Shown piece by piece: positions 35,671 to 45,136 of a DNA stretch of 64,000 nucleotides. The translations under genes were made by a program, and so were the position numbers. Every line of letters starts with the position of its first letter. The first letter of the stretch is position 1. Under the pieces are notes generated by a model that did not search any database, had not been told where the DNA came from, and was given only the letters and a program-made list of their open reading frames with translations. Where the stretch lies: contig CAWGJS010000007.1 in assembly GCA_963822955.1 (NCBI GenBank), positions 1 to 64,000 on the forward strand, in the 5' to 3' direction. This stretch comes from JAJYUU01 sp963822955. GTDB lineage: Bacteria; Actinomycetota; Actinomycetes; Streptosporangiales; Streptosporangiaceae.

Positions 35671-36702
35671 TTACCGGCTGGCCCAGGTGAGGACAACCTT
35701 GCCGCACAAAGCGCTGCGCACGGTGGCGAAGGCCGCATCGAAGTCCAGGGCGTCGAACTTATGCGTGATCACCGGGGTGATGTCGACGCCCGACTGAGTG
35801 AGGACCTCCATCTCGTACCAGGTCTCAAACATCTGGCGCCCGTAAATGCCCTTGATCGTGATCATGTTGAGGACAAGGTGGGCCCAGTCGATCCCGAACT
35901 CCCCGGTCGGCAACCCGAGAACCGCGATCTTGCCGCCATGGGTCATAGCGGCCAGCATGTCCCGCAGCGCTTCCGGCCTGCCTGACATCTCCAGGCCGAC
36001 GTCGAAGCCCTCGCGCATCCCGAGTTGCCGCATGGTGTCCTGCAGGGCGGCCGTGGTGGCGTCTGCGGCAAGGGTGACGCCTATCCGGCGTGCAAGGTCG
36101 AGCCGGTACGGCGAGACGTCGGTGATGACGATAAAGCGGGCCCCCGCGTGCCTGGCCACGAGCGCCGCCATGAGCCCGATCGGGCCCGCGCCCGTGATCA
36201 GCACGTCCTCACCGAGGATGGGAAACGTCAGCGCAGTATGCACCGCGTTACCGAAGGGGTCGAAGATGGCCGCCACATCGAGGTCGATATCCGGCGGGTG
36301 CCGCCAGACGTTCGTCGCCGGCAGCGCGATGAACTCGGCGAACGCGCCCGGATAATTGACGCCGACACCCTTGGTATGGGCGCATTGGACCCGCCGGCCA
36401 GCCATGCAGTTGCGGCAACGACCGCAGACAAGATGACCCTCACCGCTCACCAGATCACCGGACCGCAGATCGCGGACGTCCGCTCCCGCTTCAACGATCT
36501 CCCCGGCGAACTCGTGCCCGATGACCAGCGGCACCGGCACGTTAACCTGGGCCCAGCCATCCCAGTCGTAAATGTGCAGATCCGTGCCGCACACGCCGGT
36601 TCGCAGCACCCGGATGAGCACATCATCCCGGCCGACCGCAGGGACTGGCACATCCTCAACCGACAGCCCTGCCTCAGGTCGCGCTTTCACCAAAGCTTTC
36701 AT
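35671..36702 (-). CDS. tdh: L-threonine 3-dehydrogenase
   Basis: 343 residues. Zinc MDR enzyme: catalytic ligands in GVCGTDLHIYDWDGW and IGHEFAGEIVEAG, structural zinc cysteines in CGRCRNCMAGRRVQC, TDH-typical TKGVGVNYPGAFAEFIALPA, IFDPFGNAVHTALTFP, and ITGAGPIGLMAALVARHAGA for NAD. Oxidises threonine to 2-amino-3-oxobutyrate for kbl. Start MKALVKARPEAGLSVEDVPV at ATG 36702; the longer open frame begins upstream without homology. Operon tdh-kbl. Confidence 0.95.
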   Translation of the reverse strand: MKALVKARPEAGLSVEDVPVPAVGRDDVLIRVLRTGVCGTDLHIYDWDGWAQVNVPVPLVIGHEFAGEIVEAGADVRDLRSGDLVSGEGHLVCGRCRNCMAGRRVQCAHTKGVGVNYPGAFAEFIALPATNVWRHPPDIDLDVAAIFDPFGNAVHTALTFPILGEDVLITGAGPIGLMAALVARHAGARFIVITDVSPYRLDLARRIGVTLAADATTAALQDTMRQLGMREGFDVGLEMSGRPEALRDMLAAMTHGGKIAVLGLPTGEFGIDWAHLVLNMITIKGIYGRQMFETWYEMEVLTQSGVDITPVITHKFDALDFDAAFATVRSALCGKVVLTWASR

Positions 36703-36801
36703 GCGCTGCTCGCTCCCATAACCCCGGCCCGGCAGGCCAAACCCGACACTAACATTCAATCCCGTCCAAGCATCTTTGCCGGACCTTTCGCCCGAGTTGC
36801 T
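36703..36801. other. Promoter region of tdh-kbl
   Basis: About 100 bp upstream of tdh, bounded by the MFS remnant. Relatively AT-rich (CTAACATTCAATCCCG); no clear operator recognised. Confidence 0.3.
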
Positions 36802-37420
36802 TCAAGCGCCCTCCGAGGGCCGGTGGGTGATTGCGATCCACCCGCGTGGCTGGCGTCGGCAAAGCCAAGCCGCAGCGGTGACGCCGAGCGCGGAGCCGAC
36901 TCGCCGGCTCATCGAGGCGATCCCGGCGGCGATTCCGGTCTGCGACGCGGGCATGCCCGACACCGCGTTGTTGGTGATCGCGGGTTTCACCAGGCCGGTC
37001 CCGATACCGAAGGCGAAGTAGCTCACGATCAGATACTGAACGAGGGTGTCTGCGGCCAGCCGGGCCAGCATGATCCCGCCCGCCGTCGTGGCGATGCCGG
37101 CCGTGATCAGCGGCAGCCCCGGCCATTGGGCGCCGACGATGCGGCCGGACAGCGGCGACCACATGACGATCATCGCCGCCATCGGCAGCGTGTACAGGCC
37201 GGCGCGCAGCGCCGGCCAGCCGCGCGCGTCCTGCAGGTACAGGGTGTTCAGGAACAGGAAGCCGCCCAGTGCGGCGAACGCGCACACCGCGATCGCCGTC
37301 GCGCCCCGGGAATGGCGCGCTGCGGAAGAACCTCAGGTCGACCAGCGGCGCGCTGCGGCGCGCGCCGAGCGCGGTTCCTGCCCAGCCAGCCCTTCGGCGG
37401 GCAACGGCATGGCTCCTCCC
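36802..37420 (-). pseudogene. MFS drug exporter (EmrB/QacA type), 3' fragment with frameshift
   Basis: The frame from ~37310 down encodes four to five C-terminal helices (VCAFAALGGFLFLNTLYLQD, LYTLPMAAMIVMWSPLSGR, TAGIATTAGGIMLARLA, GTGLVKPAITNNAVSGMP, QTGIAAGIASMSRRVGSALG). Just upstream APLVDLRFFRSAPF lies in a different frame, so a base is missing near 37312. Nothing corresponding to the first eight to nine helices is present before 37440. It is a 5'-truncated remnant of a 14-helix exporter. Confidence 0.65.
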
Positions 37421-37564
37421 GATCAGCAGCCACTGCTATTGCCGATCCGACCAGCAGGCCTCCAGCCGAGATCCCAGGACAGATGCGAAGGTCGGCGATT
37501 AGCCTGACGTTGGTCTGCGGACGGCCCGCTGGCGCGGGCGAGAGCCGAATGTGGGGCCGCCTGG

Positions 37565-38977
37565 CTAAAGGCGGTCGAAGCGGGCCTGGAAGAACCGCAG
37601 GTGCCGCGGCTCGTAGCTCATGACCAGTCCCTTCGCTGAGTGGCGCTGAGCGTAGACGGCCTGCACCGCTTCCGCCACGATGTCCATGTGCGCCTGGGTG
37701 TAGACGCGGCGCGGGATGGCCAGCCGGGTGAGTTCGAGCTTCGGGCGGTTGTGGTCGCCGGTCTTCGGATCTCGGCCAGCCGAGACGATGCCGCGTTCCA
37801 TTCCGCGAACTCCGGAGTCCAGGTACAGTTCGGCGGCCAGCGTCTGGGCGGGAAAGTCGTCCTGGCTCAGGTGCGGGTAGAACCGCCGCGCGTCAAGGAA
37901 GATGGCGTGACCGCCGACTGGCCTGACGAACGGCACGTCGGCAGCGGCGAGCAGGTCGCCCAGATAGCGCACCTGCCCGACCCGGGCCTGCACGTGCTCC
38001 TCCTGGATGGACTCGGCGATTCCGATGGCCATTGCCTGCATGTCTCGTCCGGCCAGCCCGCCGTACGTGTGCAGGCCCTCGAATACCACGACGAGGTTGC
38101 GGGCCTCTTCAAACAGTTCCCGGTCGTTGAGCGCGAGCCAGCCGCCGATGTTGACCAGCGAGTCTTTCTTGGCGGACATCCAGGCACCGTCGGTGTGCGA
38201 GCAGAATTCCCTCAGGATCGCCGCGATCGTCTTGTCCGCGTAGCCTGCTTCGCGTTCCTGGATGAAGAACGCGTTCTCCACCATCCTGGTCGCGTCCAGG
38301 AAGAGCCGTATCCCGTGCCGGTCACACAGCGCGCGGAGGGCGCGCACGCATGCCATGCTGACCGGCTGCCCTCCCGCCATGTTGACCGTGCCGGCCAGGC
38401 TGATGTAGGCGATCTTGTCGGCTCCCTCGCGGGCGATCAGCCGTTCCAGCTTGCTGATATCAACGTCTCCCTTGAAAGGGTGCTCGCTCTCCGGGTCGTA
38501 TGCCTCGTCGGTGATCACATCCTCGAAGGTGCCGCCGGCTAGTTCCTGGTGTGCGCGGGTCGTGGTGAAGTACATGTTTCCCGGCACGAACTGGCCGGGC
38601 TGGATCGCGACCTGGCTGATGAGGTGCTCGGCGCCTCGGCCCTGATGGGTCGGCACCACATGCCGGTAGCCGTAGGTGTCGCGGACGGCCTCCTCGAACG
38701 CATAGAAGTTCCGCGAGCCCGCGTACGCCTCATCGCCGAGCATCAGGCCGGCCCACTGGCGGTCGCTCATCGCGCTGGTGCCTGAGTCGGTGAGTAGGTC
38801 GATGTAGACGTCATCCGATCGCAGCAAGAACGTGTTGTAGCCAGCCTCAGCGAGTGCGCGTTCGCGTTCGGCTGGGGTTGTCACCCGCAGCGCCTCCACC
38901 ATCTTGATCTTCCAAGGCTCAGCCCAGGACCGGCGGCCTAGCTGCCGCCCGGTAGTGACTGGCAGGTTCGTTGCCAT
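37565..38977 (-). CDS. tpl: Tyrosine phenol-lyase
   Basis: 470 residues. PLP beta-eliminating lyase: YNTFLLRSDDVYIDLLTDSG, VVPTHQGRGAEHLISQVA, FVPGNMYFTTTRAHQELAGG, AGTVNMAGGQPVSMA, and PLP Lys in WMSAKKDSLVNIGG. Residues separating the two family branches favour TPL over tryptophanase: MERG (GVRGMERGIVSAGRDP) and LRFF (RHLRFFQARFDRL), where tryptophanases have VEIG and LRHF. Splits tyrosine into phenol, pyruvate and ammonia. ATG 38977 with GGAGGAATCA; the TTG further upstream is less likely. 57 nt after the tryptophanase-type gene. Confidence 0.9.
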   Translation of the reverse strand: MATNLPVTTGRQLGRRSWAEPWKIKMVEALRVTTPAERERALAEAGYNTFLLRSDDVYIDLLTDSGTSAMSDRQWAGLMLGDEAYAGSRNFYAFEEAVRDTYGYRHVVPTHQGRGAEHLISQVAIQPGQFVPGNMYFTTTRAHQELAGGTFEDVITDEAYDPESEHPFKGDVDISKLERLIAREGADKIAYISLAGTVNMAGGQPVSMACVRALRALCDRHGIRLFLDATRMVENAFFIQEREAGYADKTIAAILREFCSHTDGAWMSAKKDSLVNIGGWLALNDRELFEEARNLVVVFEGLHTYGGLAGRDMQAMAIGIAESIQEEHVQARVGQVRYLGDLLAAADVPFVRPVGGHAIFLDARRFYPHLSQDDFPAQTLAAELYLDSGVRGMERGIVSAGRDPKTGDHNRPKLELTRLAIPRRVYTQAHMDIVAEAVQAVYAQRHSAKGLVMSYEPRHLRFFQARFDRL

Positions 38978-39034
38978 TGATTCCTCCAACCAGCTTGCAG
39001 GTGGTCTCGCAGGCCTTTGGCCTGCTCGGTTCGG

Positions 39035-40416
39035 TCAGTGCAGCGGCGCGAATTGTGCGGAGAAGTGCCGTAGCCGCCTGGGCTGCGACGTGATGCGCAT
39101 GCCGGGAAGCTTGGCGGCCCGGCCGGCGACCCTGAGCACGACCTCGATCACGTAGTCGACGTGGCTCTGGGTGTAGGTGCGGCGGGGAATCGCGAGGCGA
39201 ACCAGGTCCATCGCGGCCGGTGTCTCGGTTCCGTCCTGGCGCAGGCCGAACATCACGGTTCCGATCTCGCAGGTGCGAACTCCGCCCTCCTGGTACAGCG
39301 CACAGGCCAGAGCCTGGCCAGGGTACTCAAGCGGGTCGATGTGGTGCAGCATGGCGCGCGCGTCGATGAAGACGGCATGACCGCCGAAGGGGACAAACAC
39401 CGGAACTCCCGCCGACTCAAGTGCCTCGCCGAGGTAGGCGACGGAGCGCACCCTGTAGCGCAGGTAGTCCTCGCTGGTGCACTCGCTCAGACCTTGGGCG
39501 ATCGCCTCGAGGTCGCGGCCGGCCAGCCCGCCGTAAGTGGGGAAGCCCTCGGTGAGGATTTCAAGGCCGCGGCACTGCTCGGCGAGGTTGTCGTCGTTGA
39601 GGGCGAGCCAGCCGCCGATGTTGGCGAGCGCGTCCTTCTTTGCCGACATGGTCATCCCGTCGGCCAGCGCGGCCATCTCCCGGACGATGTCGGTGACCGG
39701 GATGTCAGCGTAGCCGGGCTCCCTGGTCTTGATGAACCACGCGTTCTCCGCGAACCGGCAGGCATCGAGGAAAAGCTGCTTGCCGTACCGGTCGCAGACC
39801 GCCCGGACGGCCCGAATATTCGCCAAGCTGACCGGCTGGCCACCGCCGGAGTTGTTCGTCACGGTCAGCATCACCAGCGGGACCGCGTCGGCCCGCTCGG
39901 CAAGGAGCCGCTCCAATGCCGCGACGTCCATATTGCCCTTGAACGGATGCCGCAGCGCTGGCTCAAACCCCTCCTGGATCGGCAGGTCGATGGCCTGCGC
40001 CCCGGTGAACTCGATGTTGGCCCGAGTGGTATCGAAGTGCGTGTTGTTCGGGACGACCCGGCCCGGCCGCCGGCCGCCGTGAAGAGGATCTTCTCGGCAG
40101 CCCGGCCCTGATGAGCCGGCAAGACATGCCGGAACGGGAACAGGCCTGTCACCGCGTCACGGAACCGGTAGAAGGACGGAGCGCCAGCGTAAGCTTCGTT
40201 GCCCCGCTGGATGGCGGCCCACTGCTCGGCCGACATCGCTCCGGTGCCGGAGTCGGAGAGCAAGTCGATCAGCACGTCCTCGGCGCGCAGCCTAAACATG
40301 TTGTAGCCAGCAGCGGAAAGGGCATCTGCCCGCTGCTGCGCGGTAGTCAGGCGCATCGGCTCCACCGAGTGGATGCGGAATGGCTCAGTGATCGTGCGGA
40401 ACGGTTCATCCGCCAT
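39035..40416 (-). pseudogene. tnaA: Tryptophanase, single frameshift
   Basis: ATG 40416 (MADEPFRTITEPFRIHSVEP) continues to HQGRAAEKILFTAAGG; near 40065 the frame shifts and the rest is in another frame: VVPNNTHFDTTRANIEFTGA, NNSGGGQPVSLANIRAVRAV, PLP Lys in MTMSAKKDALANIGG, EGFPTYGGLAGRDLEA, GVRTCEIGTVMFG and the C-terminal LRHFSAQFAPLH. The EIG and LRHF residues are those of tryptophanase (indole-forming) not TPL. Joined length ~460 residues. A one-base change would restore it; otherwise inactive. In tandem with tpl, probably one transcript. Confidence 0.75.
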
Positions 40417-40679
40417 CGGGCAGCGACTCCTTGAGCGCAACGTGCCGGCCCGGCGGCGTCCAGCAAGACGTCAAGCAGGACTTTCGCCGACGGCGCGCAT
40501 CCCCTAGTAAACCGATCGGAGGCTTATCGCAGCACGGGACCTAAGTCGCTGGGCGACATGCCGGAAGTCCCGGAGTTATTGCCGCCGCCGCGCCGCGAAT
40601 CGTTGGCGGTAGCCGGCTTTGACGGGCTGCGCGAGCCGCGCCGGCACACAGGCTCACCCCGGTAGCTCCCGGGCTGGCC
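40417..40679. other. Gene-free stretch upstream of tnaA
   Basis: About 260 bp, promoter side of tnaA-tpl. No gene seen; weak similarity to IS630-type N-terminal sequence may begin near the right end. Confidence 0.3.
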
Positions 40680-41040
40680 TGGCTGACACAGATCGCGCCG
40701 CTGCCGCAGGTAGCTTGCCGCATACCAAGGTGGCTGCGATGCGGCACGTGGGCGCCCAAGGTGCGCGAATGGCGTGTCCGCTACCGGGCGAGGCAACCGG
40801 CGCGCTGAGCGACCTGGCCCGCTCCGGCCAGCCGCGCAGCACCGATGAGACCGCGATCGCGGTGGCGACGCTGGAGCCGCCACCCTGGTAGCTGGGGATG
40901 ACGCACAGTCGTCGTGGCTGCCGGCCCCGCGAGCTGGCATCTCCCTGGCCAGCGTCGCGCAGGCCTGGCAGAAGCGAAACCTGCAAGAACGGCGCGGAGG
41001 GTATATCGGGCTCCGTCATCCAGCCTTCAGCGCGCTCGAG
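40680..41040 (+). mobile_element. Degraded IS630-family transposase (N-terminal HTH part)
   Basis: Pieces in several plus-strand frames match the N-terminus of IS630-type transposases in order: PKVREWRVRYRAR (~40755), LSDLARSGQPRSTDETAIA (~40805-40870, the hallmark D/N-x-x-R-x-G-R/Q-P-R segment), VATLEPPP, then RAGISLASVAQAWQKRNLQ (~40930-40990). The DDE catalytic domain was not found. At least two frameshifts. An old insertion beside the BREX-type cassette. Confidence 0.45.
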
Positions 41041-41950
41041 CTTTTCTGGGCTGATATGGACAGAACCACTGCTCAGTCTGGCGCGCTGGCTCAGATCCGG
41101 TTGTTATGCGCGCGTCGACCGTCGCCGACGAGGCGCTATCCAGCCGATCGTAATCGGCGTTCCGTGCGATCTAATCGGGCACGACGGTTCGCAGTGGCAG
41201 ATTGTTACGCTCGTCGGCAGACGCCTCGGCGTGCGAGTAGCCATGCGAATGGCCGCATGACCATGCGCACCTCCAGATCCTTGACACAGCTCAGACAGCC
41301 ATAGTGCTCGCTCCGACGGGCTTGATGCCTGCTCGTCTGGCGCTGGGGGAAGTTCACGTCGTCGCCTTAGCGCTGCCCTATGGCTCAGCCTCCGGCCGCC
41401 ATTAGCCGTCTGGGATGCGCCTACCGTCCCGCCAAGCTGGGCGTGCTTACTATGGCCAATTCACACCAGGACGTCGAGCCCAAGCGTGCCGATGGCGATG
41501 GCGATGGCGATGGCCAGGTTGGCGAGTGGGTTGCGATGCCACTAGAACCTGTTCTGGTGCGGGTCGGTGCTGGCGTCGCGGAACCCGTGCCGCGTAACTG
41601 GTTCTTTGGTACCAGGCTGGCAGGGGAAAACCGGCGAGCCGCGGTCGGCGTGGTCAAATCAGGCGACCGTGCGGCGCTAGTCGGCTGAGATGGGAGCGGC
41701 CTCGTTCCCTGCCATGGGAGGTGTCGCCGGACGGATAGTCTTGCGCTGCGAGGTGGTGCTTATCGCACGGTTCCGATCTTGACTGGCTGGCTGCCGCGCA
41801 CGATGGCGGTGCGTGCAACGGGCGGTCTCGGTGGCCACCTCGTCGGCCGCGAAACATCCCGAGGTATCCGGTGGCCCTTCATGGCCACATCCCCGGCCTG
41901 AGAGTAATGCCCGGAGCGCACGGACACACGTTGGGAAAGACCGTCGCGAC
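41041..41950. other. Gene-poor stretch downstream of the BREX-type cassette
   Basis: About 900 bp. An open frame at 41380-41688 contains the GATGGC repeat (Asp-Gly run) but has no recognisable domain; on the minus strand NPLANLAIAIAIAIGTLGLD ends at ~41467 like the last helix of a membrane protein, without an intact gene. Nothing supportable as a gene. Confidence 0.4.
41491..41514. repeat. GATGGC hexanucleotide repeat, four copies
   Basis: Four perfect tandem copies; keeps any reading frame. Could vary in copy number by slippage. Confidence 0.85.
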
Positions 41951-43327
41951 CTAGTCGGGCTTGGCTTCGCCGCCGTCCGCGTCGCCGGTTTCCTCCAGTG
42001 CGGTGTCCTCGCGATAGTCGCTCGCGATGGTAACCGCCACCGTCTGCGGCTGGAAGTCCGGGTCCAGCCGCAGCAGGTCCCATTCGTTGATCCAGGCGCG
42101 CACATACTGCCGCATGCGCGTCGCGCCGAGCCGTTCCAGCCCTGCGACGTCGGGCGGGGACCAACCGAACGCTTCGCTGTGCAGCTTTTTAAGCGCCGCG
42201 TAGGTGCGGTCGAGCTCGGCGTCATCGGGCGGCTCGAGCAGGATCATTTCGTTCTCGATGCGGCGCATGCCGACCTCGGCAAGCGTCGCAGTCTCGTCCC
42301 ACTCGGGAGTCTGTTTGGCCCTCAGCTTGCCAGCGATCTCCTCGCCGTCCTTCTTCCCGGATAGTACGGCGGCCTCGAAATCGTCGGTCATCGCGAAGAC
42401 GGCAACCAGCGGCAGTCTCCGATCAGCGTCGTGCCCGCCGAGCCAGCGGCCAAGCTCGGCATAGGAGCGACCGCGCTGCAGCAAGGAGTACCGGCCGATC
42501 AGCTCGACCTCGTCGAACAGGATCACCCAGCCCTCATGTCCTGCGGCTCGCAGTAGGCCGGCGGCGAACCGGAACCGCTGCCGGGCCAGGTCCCGCGCGC
42601 TGATCGGCGAGAAGGTGAAGAGTCCTTGGGCACCGACAGAGCGCAGCGCGCGGCGCAGGTCGCTGATGCGCAGCGGCTCACCGGTCCAGAACCGGACGAG
42701 CGCGTCCGCAGTCTCGTCGCTGCCTGGAACGTCGCCACCGCGTAGCCGCTCGTGACACAACAATGTCGCGGCGAACCTCTCGTCGAGGCCGCTCGCGGGA
42801 GAGTTGACCCAGCGGGTCAGCTCGGCGTACCGCGCCATGTCCGGGTCGAGCAGCGCTGCGGCGCTGGCCAGCGCGCCATGGGCGCGGCTCGGGTCCACAG
42901 CAGCGTCGATCGCGGCCCGGAACGTCTTGGCCGAGTCATGCAGCGGCGTCTCCTTGCTGATCACAACGCTGCTCACGACGAACCCTGCTGACATTGCAAG
43001 GTGGCCAAAGTGGGTGAGCAGGTGGCTTTTGCCGCCACCGAATCCGCCGCCCAGCAGCAACCCTCGCGACTCACCGACCTGGCCGCGCCGGTCGGCGGAA
43101 CCGCCGCGGTGCCGGGGCGGGGTACCCCATTCGGCAACCACGCCGTCTCCGGAGCGCGACGCGACCTGCTCCAGCAGGCCGAGGAAGCGGTCTTCGGCTT
43201 CGGGTTGCCCGGAGCCCAGCATCGCCACGGCGTCCCAGCTCGGCACGCCTGACCGCAGCGCCTCGACGGCGCGGCGCCTGGCGACTTGCTCCTCGGTGAG
43301 CGCGGTCGCAGGCCCGAGGGACGTCAT
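41951..43327 (-). CDS. BREX DUF2791-type P-loop ATPase, intact Walker motifs (BrxD-like)
   Basis: 458 residues. Walker A LLLGGGFGGGKSHLLTHFG at ~90-108 with Lys and Ser, Walker B WVILFDEVELIGRYS at ~262-275 with the Asp-Glu pair, sensor-like LPLVAVFAMTDDF, and a C-terminal helical part ending TRMRQYVRAWINEWDLL. DUF2791/BrxD proteins accompany helicases in BREX and related phage-defence loci. ATG 43327 overlaps the stop of the upstream paralogue (ATGA). Third gene of a three-gene operon (45136-41951); no helicase, PglZ phosphatase or methyltransferase lies next to it. Confidence 0.8.
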   Translation of the reverse strand: MTSLGPATALTEEQVARRRAVEALRSGVPSWDAVAMLGSGQPEAEDRFLGLLEQVASRSGDGVVAEWGTPPRHRGGSADRRGQVGESRGLLLGGGFGGGKSHLLTHFGHLAMSAGFVVSSVVISKETPLHDSAKTFRAAIDAAVDPSRAHGALASAAALLDPDMARYAELTRWVNSPASGLDERFAATLLCHERLRGGDVPGSDETADALVRFWTGEPLRISDLRRALRSVGAQGLFTFSPISARDLARQRFRFAAGLLRAAGHEGWVILFDEVELIGRYSLLQRGRSYAELGRWLGGHDADRRLPLVAVFAMTDDFEAAVLSGKKDGEEIAGKLRAKQTPEWDETATLAEVGMRRIENEMILLEPPDDAELDRTYAALKKLHSEAFGWSPPDVAGLERLGATRMRQYVRAWINEWDLLRLDPDFQPQTVAVTIASDYREDTALEETGDADGGEAKPD

Positions 43328-44337
43328 GCCACGGCCTCCAGTCGCACCTCGAGCCGGACGAGCGCAGCGAACGGGTTCGCCCGGCGCCGGTCGCGGACCT
43401 CGTCCGCTACGCGGAGGTGCAGCGCCGAGTAGGCGGGCAGTCCGCGGGTTTCGTCGGTCATCAGCTCAGGAGGCACGACGGCGACCACGAGCACGCCGCG
43501 CAGCTCATCGGTCGCATCGATGAACTGCCGAAGCACTTCGTAAGCGTCCAGCACGGCGGCCTTGGAGTAGTAGAAGCCGGATCGGAGTTCGGCAGGGGGC
43601 CGACGTCCCTCGGCGAGCCGACCGAGATCCAGTTGCACGACGAGGCCGCGGTAGCCGGCGGCAAGCAGGAGCACGGCCACCGAGGCGAGCATGGCCCGCG
43701 CATTGTGCCTCCCGATGCGGGTATATATGAGCGCTGAGCGCAGTTCGGTAATCGACTTCAGCTCGCCGCGCAGCCAGTCCATCACCGCATGGCGCTCGGC
43801 GACGTCGATGTCGCGGCCGCCGAGCTGGGCCTGGGCTAGCCTCAGCATCGCCCGGCCCATCTCCGGTGCGATGGCTGGATTGCCGAGCAGGCTGCGCTCC
43901 AGCAGCCGACGCACGCTGCGGTACAGCTCCCTGCTCTCGACGTCGTGCCGGCGAGCGACAGCCGTCACGGTCAGGTCGGCGTCCTCGGGCACTGGGAACG
44001 CCGTTTCCTCGTAGGCCGCGCGCACGTGCGCAGCAGCCACGGCCTCCCAGTCCACAGCTCGGGCGATCGCCCGGAATATCTGGTCGATCATGTGCACCCG
44101 AGTGGACTCCGCGGAGATCGGCACATACAACACTCTGGCCTGGGCAGCAGCGAATGTCAGCGCCGCCTCGAGTCGATCGGCTGCTCCGCCTTCGCCGACG
44201 ACCGCGACCTTAACTGCCGCTCCGCCGGCGGGCAGGTAGCTGGCCAGGTACTCGCGGGCCAGGAAGTCGGCGTAATCGTCAGCCTTAAGCACCCCGCCGC
44301 CGAGCACTGCGGTAAGGGTCTGGCCATCGCTGGTCAT
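43324..44337 (-). CDS. BREX DUF2791-like P-loop protein with degenerate Walker motifs
   Basis: 337 residues from ATG 44337 (GAGGTG 7 nt upstream), 10 nt after the first gene of the cassette. Overall layout parallels its neighbour: strand VKVAVVGEGGAADRLEAALT in place of Walker A, lacking the GK[S/T]; YRGLVVQLDLGRLAEG in place of Walker B, with Glu replaced; then SKAAVLDAYEVLRQFIDATD and LRGVLVVAVVPPELM as sensor strand, ADEVRDRRRANPFAALVRLE at the end. Looks like a catalytically dead paralogue, perhaps a structural partner in a hetero-oligomer with the active ATPase. Confidence 0.75.
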   Translation of the reverse strand: MTSDGQTLTAVLGGGVLKADDYADFLAREYLASYLPAGGAAVKVAVVGEGGAADRLEAALTFAAAQARVLYVPISAESTRVHMIDQIFRAIARAVDWEAVAAAHVRAAYEETAFPVPEDADLTVTAVARRHDVESRELYRSVRRLLERSLLGNPAIAPEMGRAMLRLAQAQLGGRDIDVAERHAVMDWLRGELKSITELRSALIYTRIGRHNARAMLASVAVLLLAAGYRGLVVQLDLGRLAEGRRPPAELRSGFYYSKAAVLDAYEVLRQFIDATDELRGVLVVAVVPPELMTDETRGLPAYSALHLRVADEVRDRRRANPFAALVRLEVRLEAVA

Positions 44338-44347
44338 AGCTTGCACC

Positions 44348-45136
44348 TCACCTGTCGGGTCCGGCGGCAAACGACACGCCCCAGTAGCGTTGTTGCTGGC
44401 CGCTCCGGGCGACAGTGGTCAGCACGCCCGACGAACGCGTCCCGCTGCTGGCGTGCCAGCGCAGCACGCATCCGTTCTTCGTCCTCGCCACCCCGCTCTG
44501 GTCGAGCAAGTAAAGGTCGCGAGCGAACTCCTGCCGGGTGTACTCCCTCGCCTGCCCGGGAAGCAGCGTCAGCACGTCCCAGATGTCGACGAGCCGGATG
44601 ACGGCGTCCGGCTTCTTGCCGCCGCGGGCGACCACGAGGTCGTAGCCCTCGGCGAGGCTCTCCAGCAGTTGCTCCGGACGGAACTTCGCCGGGCGCTGCT
44701 GAACTGACGCCAGCAGACTCAGCAGGACCGACGGTCGCAGCCGGCGTTCCCTCTTACGGTCGATTTCCACGACGGCGTCACCGGGGATGACGCGCACGAT
44801 GGATGGGTAACACAGCAGTCGCTCGTCTTCCTCGTACAGCCCTACGCCCCGGTCGGCCGCCATCGCTAGCAGTTCCTTGGCGTACTCGCCCGATGCCAGA
44901 TACGCGATCTCGTCGATGTCGAGGCTGTCGCGTGCTCGCTGCGCCGACGCGCTGAGTTCGCCGGCCAGGCCGACGGCCGCCTCGAGGGCGCGGCGCAGGT
45001 CGCGCACCTGGCCACTCGCCGCGGCGGCCCTGGCCTTGCGCAGCTCCCGCGTCACGGCGCCGGCGGACTTGAGCGCTGCCTCTGCCTTGTCCTGCGTCAG
45101 GCTCAGTGCAGCCTCGAAGCTGGTCTCTGACTCCAC
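44348..45136 (-). CDS. Coiled-coil plus wHTH-like partner of the BREX-type ATPases
   Basis: 262 residues; first gene of the cassette, GTG 45136 with AGGAGAGCGGCG. Residues ~1-75 are charged helices likely to coil (FEAALSLTQDKAEAALKSAG, RDLRRALEAAVGLAGELSA). The middle (DERLLCYPSIVRVIPGDAVV) is strand-rich, and ~130-240 (LRPSVLLSLLASVQQRPAKF, DIWDVLTLLPGQAREYTRQE, FARDLYLLDQSGVARTKNG) reads like a winged-helix arrangement. I do not recognise a named family. Stop lies 10 nt before the degenerate ATPase gene. By position it may be a DNA-binding or adaptor subunit; that is inference. Confidence 0.7.
   Translation of the reverse strand: MESETSFEAALSLTQDKAEAALKSAGAVTRELRKARAAAASGQVRDLRRALEAAVGLAGELSASAQRARDSLDIDEIAYLASGEYAKELLAMAADRGVGLYEEDERLLCYPSIVRVIPGDAVVEIDRKRERRLRPSVLLSLLASVQQRPAKFRPEQLLESLAEGYDLVVARGGKKPDAVIRLVDIWDVLTLLPGQAREYTRQEFARDLYLLDQSGVARTKNGCVLRWHASSGTRSSGVLTTVARSGQQQRYWGVSFAAGPDR

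Noticed and set aside
41380..41688. Open frame of 102 codons with Asp-Gly repeat
   Set aside because: Coding character comes from the GATGGC repeat; no domain, no ribosome site.
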